Assembly: GCA_034421015.1 (NCBI GenBank)
Contig: DAOUKT010000022.1
Coordinates: forward strand, 97,488 to 161,487
Length of the DNA stretch: 64,000 nucleotides
Direction: 5' to 3'
Source: DAOUJW01 sp034421015
GTDB lineage: Bacteria; Chloroflexota; Dehalococcoidia; Lucifugimonadales; UBA2985
In this document: one piece after another, positions 63,406 through 64,000 of the stretch
Layout of the letters: every line of letters begins with the position of its first letter
Numbering within the stretch: the first letter of the stretch is position 1
Program-made: the position numbers and the translations under genes
Notes under the pieces: model-generated
What the model saw: only the letters and a program-made list of their open reading frames with translations
Database searches by the model: none
Told to the model about the DNA's origin: nothing

Positions 63406-63733
63406 AGAGCACCTCCCAGCCTGGGCACTCTCAGTCCCCCTCGCTGAAGTTTTCCGAGGCCCTGACTATCGGAGTGACCTTGCCGGGTGGGAGTCATCTG
63501 ATCACCCCCGGACAGTTTCGCCTCTGTGTAGACCCTACAGCACCAGGGTGAAGGTCAAGCTGAAGGTTCTTGATTTGTTTACGGATGTGGGCCTGGCGGT
63601 ACCGCACTGCGAACTTTTCGCTGGGAGGTTTGGATTTGAGTTGGGTCTAGTTGACTGATGGAATACACCATCACCTGCATCACCGAGGAGGCGGCCTGTT
63701 GCCGGAAGTCAACGGGCACTGTTCTGTCCATCG
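63406..63733. other. 328-bp intergenic region
   Basis: Separates the lipoprotein gene from the exonuclease III gene, both on the minus strand. No repeats, palindromes or coding sequence could be supported. Confidence 0.4.
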
Positions 63734-64000
63734 CTAGCCGCTCACCTCAATGTCTACGCCCACCGGGCAGTGGTCGCTCCCCATGACCTCCGGCAGGATG
63801 AAGGCGTCCGTCACCTTGCCCGCCAGCGCGCTGCTCACATAGAAGTAGTCGATGCGCCAACCCACGTTGCGGTCCCGGGCGCGGGTAATCATGTCCCAGT
63901 ATGTGTAGTTGCCCGGCTCATTGTTGAACATGCGGAAGGTGTCCAGGTGCCCGTGGGCCAGCAGCTTGTCGATCCACTCCCGCTCGATCTCCAGGAACCC
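63734..64000 (-). CDS. xth: exodeoxyribonuclease III, partial
   Basis: The last 89 codons of an exonuclease III/AP endonuclease gene; the 5' part lies beyond the window. It reads GFLEIEREWIDKLLAHGHLD, then MFNNEPGNYTYWDMITRARDRNVGWRIDYFYVS and MGSDHCPVGVDIEVSG. The R-x-R-NVGWRIDYF block with catalytic Asp and the SDHCPV block with catalytic His are firm marks of the family. It removes damaged 3' ends and cuts at abasic sites. Confidence 0.93.
   Translation of the reverse strand, partial: GFLEIEREWIDKLLAHGHLDTFRMFNNEPGNYTYWDMITRARDRNVGWRIDYFYVSSALAGKVTDAFILPEVMGSDHCPVGVDIEVSG

Overview
The window is a GC-rich bacterial chromosome segment that is almost fully coding. Start codons are mixed ATG, GTG and TTG, with clear AGGAGG-type ribosome binding sites. 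There are many lipobox lipoproteins with Pro/Thr-rich linkers, and no rRNA, tRNA, CRISPR array, prophage or classical insertion sequence was seen. Gene content and protein style (serpin lipoprotein, YfbK-type vWA lipoproteins, large methyl-branching type I PKS, decayed iron-transport and acyl-CoA genes) would fit an uncultured Chloroflexota such as a Dehalococcoidia/SAR202-like lineage. That placement is inference; no marker gene was tested.

Layout. 1-7 kb, all minus strand: pyrG, a small membrane protein, and a leucine operon (leuC, a 122-aa unknown protein, leuD, an AhpD-like protein, leuB). The operon is interrupted by a 358-bp element with perfect 26-bp inverted ends that encodes only a GIY-YIG nuclease. 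7-20.9 kb: serpin lipoprotein, LURP-one/scramblase-like protein, VapBC-type toxin-antitoxin pair, YgjP-type metallopeptidase, voltage-gated ion channel, DNA polymerase IV, two vWA lipoproteins, a DUF429 protein, and an SDR/methyltransferase/phosphotransferase group. 21-28 kb: NhaA, an MFS transporter bracketed by 149-bp direct repeats, a MITE-like element, a methyltransferase, an NAD-dependent epimerase and a NupC-type nucleoside transporter. 28-38.5 kb: an operon of S49 peptidase, membrane-anchored DUF4350-like protein and triple-repeat lipoprotein; glycerate kinase; an SQR-like flavoprotein; a DUF3179 protein with one in-frame TGA; and a SulP transporter. 38.7-45 kb: a complete five-gene peptide-type ABC importer. 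45-60 kb: queC, then a biosynthetic block of Sfp-type phosphopantetheinyl transferase, alpha/beta hydrolase, a 3407-residue PKS, a free-standing ACP and a FAA-hydrolase-family protein. 60-64 kb: a run of broken gene ends, an enoyl-CoA hydratase, a lipoprotein and the 3' end of an exonuclease III gene.

Most notable points. (1) The DUF3179 gene has a TGA exactly at the first Cys of the family's YCTLCG motif. The frame is open on both sides and a bacterial-SECIS-like hairpin follows, so it is a candidate selenoprotein with a UxxC motif. (2) The PKS has one full reducing and C-methylating module, followed by a KS and an AT that has lost its serine; a separate ACP gene comes next, which suggests a methyl-branched lipid or fatty acid. 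(3) The GIY-YIG ORF with palindromic ends has ORF-less relatives of its ends elsewhere in the window, which hints at a small mobile repeat system.
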